From Vitrella brassicaformis (taxonomy: Eukaryota; Sar; Vitrellaceae): a DNA stretch of 64,000 bases. The stretch spans positions 8,147 through 72,146 of the forward strand of contig CDMY01000086.1 of the NCBI GenBank assembly GCA_001179505.1, in the 5' to 3' direction. Under the pieces are notes generated by a model that saw nothing but the letters and a program-made list of their open reading frames with translations, was not told the DNA's origin and did no database searches. The first letter of the stretch is position 1. Each line of letters opens with the position of its first letter. Below, piece by piece: positions 59,964 to 64,000 of this stretch. The translations under genes and the position numbers were made by a program.

Positions 59964-60534
59964 ATGGCTTCGAGAAGGGAAAGGGCCAACATCACGAAGG
60001 CCACTGAGGACTACGAGTGGCTCGAGGTGGCCGACATCGCGCAGCACTCAGAGAGGCTCGAAAACCCGTGCGTTGAGTTGGGAGGGGTAAGCAAGCAGAC
60101 AGAGGAGAAGGGGCGAGACAAGTGACGTTATCTTTTTGTCTGTTTCTCTGTGTATGTGCGTGTAGATTAAGGGGGAGTCGGTGGCCGAGAGGGTCGACCT
60201 TCTTACGACCCACTTGGAGCGGGAGCGGGGGGCGGTGGTGGCCATGTTGCTGCGTGAGAGGGCGGTGTTCGAGGCCGGACAACAGCCGATGGATCACTTT
60301 GTGGCCATCAAACCCCAGCCTGACCCAAGCGGAGTCCCACTGACGTCACGGGCCACGCTTCATCCGTGCGGCAGAGACACGGGAAGAGAGGGACATCGCT
60401 ACCTACATTTTATATCCGGATGGAGAGATAAGACAGAGACACACGCCAAATGGGCACACACACAGAGAGATCGAAGTGGATGCATGCTGTTGATGGACTT
60501 ACTTATAGTATATGGCACCGACATGCATGGATGA
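59964..60534 (+). CDS. Hypothetical protein, two exons
   Basis: Not recognised. ATG 59964 opens MASRRERANITKATEDYEWL with EVADIAQHSERLENPCVELG up to a donor near 60,088. The acceptor at about 60,165 joins in phase to IKGESVAERVDLLTTHLERE and RGAVVAMLLRERAVFEAGQQ, a strongly helical segment, then HFVAIKPQPDPSG. The frame stays open to TAG/TGA near 60,534, but the part after about 60,330 overlaps a repeat element and may be 3' UTR or another intron. The helical stretch may form a coiled coil or helical bundle. Confidence 0.5.
60392..60422 (+). repeat. YILYLW-type element, copy 5
   Basis: TACATTTTATATCCGGATGG; shared frame reads IATYILYPDGE. It lies inside the 3' part of the preceding open frame but in a different phase. 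Confidence 0.65.
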
Positions 60535-60861
60535 GTGGTGTCGGCTGAATAAGGAACGTGATTTGAAGCGGAACCAACACAAATACAGCACCAGCACGCC
60601 GCGAGGAGGGGAAGCGAGCAGCTTTGACACCATAGCAACGGTATGTGGCACATGTTGCACAATCGCTTATAGTCATTTGTGCTGTGTGTTGCTGTGTGTA
60701 TGCTGTGGACAGGCAAGCCTGAATACGGTTTATGTATGTACGTTGCATTCATTTGCCATGGATGTATGTGTGTCTGTGCCGGCTGGACGTCGCGCAGCTC
60801 CGTCAATGCAAACATGAGACAGTTCGTGTGTGTCTGTGGATTTTCAACAAGTCTATGTAGG
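60535..60861. other. Intergenic, between two gene 3' ends
   Basis: About 330 bp without a supported exon. GCGGAACCAACACA at about 60,569 repeats the sequence near 59,419. Confidence 0.5.
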
Positions 60862-62786
60862 TCACGACACGCGTATGAGTGGCGAGGCGCCGTCGTCTTG
60901 GAAGCCCGTTACCAGCGCGGTAGTGTCCTTCTCCTTCAGCTGCACATGTCGACAGGGAAAGGGCAAGCGGTGGAGGGGTCAGCACACAATACACAGATCA
61001 TGGAATACATGTGTCTGTGTGTTGCTGTGTTGGTCGGCCCCGATGTCCACATACCTTGAGGTACCATATGTAGTTGAGCAGCTCCTCCTGCGTGAAGTTG
61101 AGTCCGCCCTGAAACGACTGGTAACCCAATCCCTACCAGCATAACAGACAAATGGAAACGAGAGACACGTATCTGCATTTGCCGCGCTTGGGGTCTCATC
61201 AACCATTGTCCTTCCTCACCTCAGCGTTGAGTATGTCCTGTCTGCCCGCCGCCTCTCTCTCGGCAATAATGGAATTCGCTGGACACATCCATCCATCCAT
61301 CCATCCGACACGCGCTGGCATGTGTCTCATATGGCGGGGAATGCGTACCATCCCTCTCTGCCGTGTCCATGATCAAGCGCTTGTTCACGCGCTCAAGCTC
61401 GACATCCGCGGTCGTGTCTGCAACAAACAGGAAAACAAGGGGACCTAAGGGGTACTTCTGCTCCCTCGCTGCCTTTGTGGCTGACTGACTTGCTTCGATT
61501 TCTTTGACGAGTCCCTCCACTTTGCGCATGGCGGCGTTTCTCTCCGACACCTTCTGATCGAGGAACTTCTTCTCCTGCGTCTCGCGGAGAATGATGCGGC
61601 CCAGATACAAGGCCGCAACGTAACTTCATTCCGTCCAGACACAGACAGAGGCAGACAGGCAAGGCGCAGGTGTTGGTTGTCGTGGGGGATCCAGTGTGTC
61701 GCTTGCTCACGCGTAGAATGGCTGCAGTTGACGCGTGACCTCCTGGCCAAACGCCTAACAACATTCATCGAGGGAGGGTGCAGCCTCTGTCTTGCTTCTT
61801 CTGTGCAGTCTATCCACCTGCTGCACGAGCGGTCTTCTCTTGATCATGTCATCGACGGTGAATCGCTCAGCGGTATTGGCCAACGCTGCCTGGATTAGGA
61901 AAAATAGAGGCACAGCCCTGTCGATCGATTCCATTCCATCCATCCATCCATGCGCCTGTTGCCTACCCTTGCTTTGTCGACATACATCGAGTGGTAGTTC
62001 TCCTTGAGTGCCTCGTACAGGTCCGGCAGCTGCTCTATCCTCAACCTGCAGACGCACGACACACAGGCACACATCCACCGGCACCCACCCGTCCTCTGTG
62101 TATCTATCGGCCCACCTGTAGTAGATGAAGACTTCCACATCCACCGACACTGCACTTGAGCCGCTCTCGCTTCGTGTCTTGGTGGCGATGGGACGGCCGT
62201 CCACACAGTCAGAGCAAAACTGACACACGTACATGGCAGACACACGTACAGATACGTGAGGCCAGCCATCATGGCTGGGTGGTGTGGCTGGTGGCTGACT
62301 GCTGACCTCCATGGGCAGCCATGTGGTCGGGTATGCGATGAAGCGGTTCCCAATACCCATGAAGTACCTGCGAAAGAAACGACAAAACAGGCAAGACACA
62401 CCAAGAGGCATCCCCCTTCTTGAATTGTGCTGGCTGACCGGCCCTCTCTGAAGACTTTGTCTTTGTACAGCGTCACGTAGATGTCATTGAATCTGCGGCA
62501 ACACGGGAAGTGACGATCTGTGCGTCGGCCGTCCCATGCTCATCCCTCACCTCAGCCCAACGCGATTGGTCTCCAGCACCGCAAACGAAGACGCAAACAG
62601 AGATATGGCCTGCACACATGCGTGGACGCACGTCAACACAGACAGAAAAGAGAGAGAGATGAGGTGTGCAAGCACCGCCACTGCGCCTGGCCACTGCGTT
62701 CCACTTTCGTGGCTGTTCATATATACCACGATGATGATGGTCAGGATGCAGCAGGCAAAGCAGCCGTGCCTGAACTTGTTCTCCAT
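60862..62786 (-). CDS. SPFH/Band 7 (prohibitin/stomatin-like) membrane protein
   Basis: About twelve exons from ATG 62786 (MENKFRHGCFACCILTIIIV) to TGA 60862. The N terminus is a membrane segment with three nearby cysteines that could be palmitoylated, as in stomatin-type proteins. The SPFH region follows: LETNRVGLRFNDIYVTLYKD, YFMGIGNRFIAYPTTWLPME, VSVDVEVFIYYRLRIEQLPD with LYEALKENYHSMYVDKA, LANTAERFTVDDMIKRRPLV and QEVTRQLQPFYAYVAALYLG. The C-terminal half is a long charged coiled coil (ETQEKKFLDQKVSERNAAMR, DVELERVNKRLIMDTAERE) ending with a short LNYIWYLK segment. The order is that of Band 7 proteins, which assemble into rings or scaffolds on membranes; which membrane cannot be told. The N-terminal FCSDCVDG pair within the SPFH part is unusual. 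Confidence 0.8.
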
Positions 62787-63121
62787 CGCAGACACACAGC
62801 TGCTCAGCAGAAAATGGCAGATCTAGGAGCGCCGCTGTGCACCATGTCGACCAGGCCGCTGCTGTCGGTGTCGCCAAAGAGGACGCGTACGATAGAGTTC
62901 CCGGTTCAGCTGGGATCCCAGCCAACTTCCTCGCCGGCCTTCGACAAAGCTCGCATTCCCAAAACGGCGTTTCGTGTTCTCGCAAGCTTCGCATGACGTT
63001 CTTTGGATCACGGCTCCAATCGTTCCTGTTTCGTCGCTTCTATGATACCCATGATAATGAGGTTCAAGGCAGCATAACGGCGCAGAAGTGTTGAATCTGG
63101 GCATTGCCCAAGCATTGCCTG
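62787..63121. promoter_or_regulatory. Divergent intergenic region between SPFH and DnaJ genes
   Basis: 335 bp between outward-facing ATGs. No microsatellite and no clear core promoter motif. Confidence 0.45.
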
Positions 63122-64000
63122 ATGCGTCGGAGCTTTGTGGACTTCTACAAGGTGCTGGGGGTGTCGCCACAGGCCAGCAGCGCCCTCATCAAGACGGCTT
63201 TCTATGACCTCGCCAAGCGATTCCATCCCGACGCTGGCGGGAGGGAGAGCAGTGCCGCCAAGACCGCAGCCACAGGTGCCAAGAGCCCTCAGGAGCACTT
63301 CAAGCTCGTCAACGAGGCATACCAGACCTTGTCCAAGAACCGGGCGGCTTACGACGATGAGTATCGGCAAAACCTGCCTTCGTTCGCGGCTCAGCAGGCT
63401 CGTTATCGAGCCCAGTACCCGCAGAGCAGCCGACCTTCAGAGTCAGCCAGGCCCTCGGCGGCCCATGGCGGTGAGCAGAGGAGGGGTGGCCAGCAGGGGA
63501 GGCGACAGGAAGCTACTCGGCCATCGTATGCGCCTCCCGAGGCGGACTATTTCCACGAGTATTATGGGGGCGGTGTGGTCGACAGTGACGAGGAAGAGAG
63601 GCACTGGTTCGCATCGGCCAAACCGCGACGGTGAGCGAAGGCAAGAGGGAAATGAGAGGGTACACACAGAATATATGGAGCACACGTGTGTGTGTGTGTG
63701 TGTGTGTGTTTGACTACAGCAGTGGTCGCGGTCGGGCCCAGCCGCACTCGTTTGCGTACTGGGAGGACGACGTGAGTGACGGCGAAAACGACTGGACCGA
63801 CGAGAGAGAGTATCAGGAGTTCTGCAGGTGTGTATCAATGGATCAATCGCCATCAATCGCCGAACACCTACACGGCATCACACCTTCCTCCCTCCCTCTG
63901 TGTGTTCGTGTGTGTGTCAGACGTTTGTGGCAGCAGGAGAGCAGGCGGAAGAAGACCAAGCGGAAACCGCAGCGGCCCGACTGGACACACGGCGACTTTG
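63122..64000 (+). CDS. DnaJ-domain (Hsp40) protein, 3' end outside window
   Basis: J proteins stimulate Hsp70 ATPase activity. From ATG 63122 (MRRSFVDFYKVLGVSPQASS) the J domain is immediate: ALIKTAFYDLAKRFHPDAGG with the HPD motif, then EHFKLVNEAYQTLSKNRAAY. A Thr/Ala/Lys insert separates helix II/III parts, making the loop longer than usual. After the J domain comes a Gln/Arg/Ser-rich stretch, an acidic SDEEERHWF motif, a second exon (63,721-63,829, YWEDDVSDGENDWTDEREYQ) and a third (from 63,921) rich in Lys/Arg (SRRKKTKRKPQRPDW), which runs off the window. No Gly/Phe or zinc-finger region is seen in the visible part, so it is a class III J protein. The start of the J domain at residue 6 leaves no room for a presequence from this ATG. 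Confidence 0.88.

Overview
The window is nuclear DNA of a eukaryote. Its genes are split into many short exons by small GT-AG introns, many of which carry sense-strand TG repeats just before the 3' splice site. An alveolin with its repeated EVP/VPV core marks an alveolate. An organellar SufE, an organellar-type lysyl-tRNA synthetase and a signal-peptide-plus-transit-like presequence on an ankyrin protein suggest a secondary plastid. GC-rich coding DNA, high gene density and tetranucleotide repeats fit a chromerid; Vitrella brassicaformis is my best guess, by inference only. One 300-base run of N (17963-18262) is an assembly gap.

Layout. 83-3319 (+): 3' part of a Cys-rich multi-pass membrane protein. 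4606-5540 (-): small unrecognised gene. 6146-16606 (+): roughly 30-exon 1,3-beta-glucan (callose) synthase. 16607-18962: intergenic, with the gap. 18963-20727 (-): monoglyceride-lipase-like hydrolase. 21659-24178 (-): ankyrin-repeat protein with organelle-type presequence. 24572-26860 (+): P-loop NTPase plus nuclease-like protein of the Crinkler/RHS type, interrupted by one in-frame TGA. 27258-29983 (-): divergent tandem AAA ATPase. 30269-32797 (-): alveolin. 33136-34338 and 35903-38367 (+): unrecognised genes. 38691-39904 (-): acidic hypothetical. 40148-41167 (+): SufE. 41362-43708 (-): LysRS. 43843-44673 (+): small membrane protein. 45818-46924 (-): polytopic membrane protein. 47073-48480 (+): RNA polymerase III subunit RPC34/RPC6. 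49249-50749 (-): coiled-coil protein. 50857-53120 (+): prolyl iminopeptidase-like enzyme. 53121-60540 (+): repeat-bearing region with several low-complexity genes. 60862-62786 (-): SPFH/Band 7 protein. 63122 to the window end (+): DnaJ protein, cut by the edge.

The genes do not form one pathway; most are housekeeping genes placed independently. The clearest organisation is eight head-to-head pairs sharing intergenic spacers of about 107-605 bp (ATG to ATG). The most unusual stretches are the interrupted NTPase-nuclease gene and the 54-60.5 kb region, where a short element encoding a hydrophobic YILYLW-like peptide recurs five times and a block of about 120 bp is duplicated. Exon ends were read by eye and are approximate unless a frame check is described.
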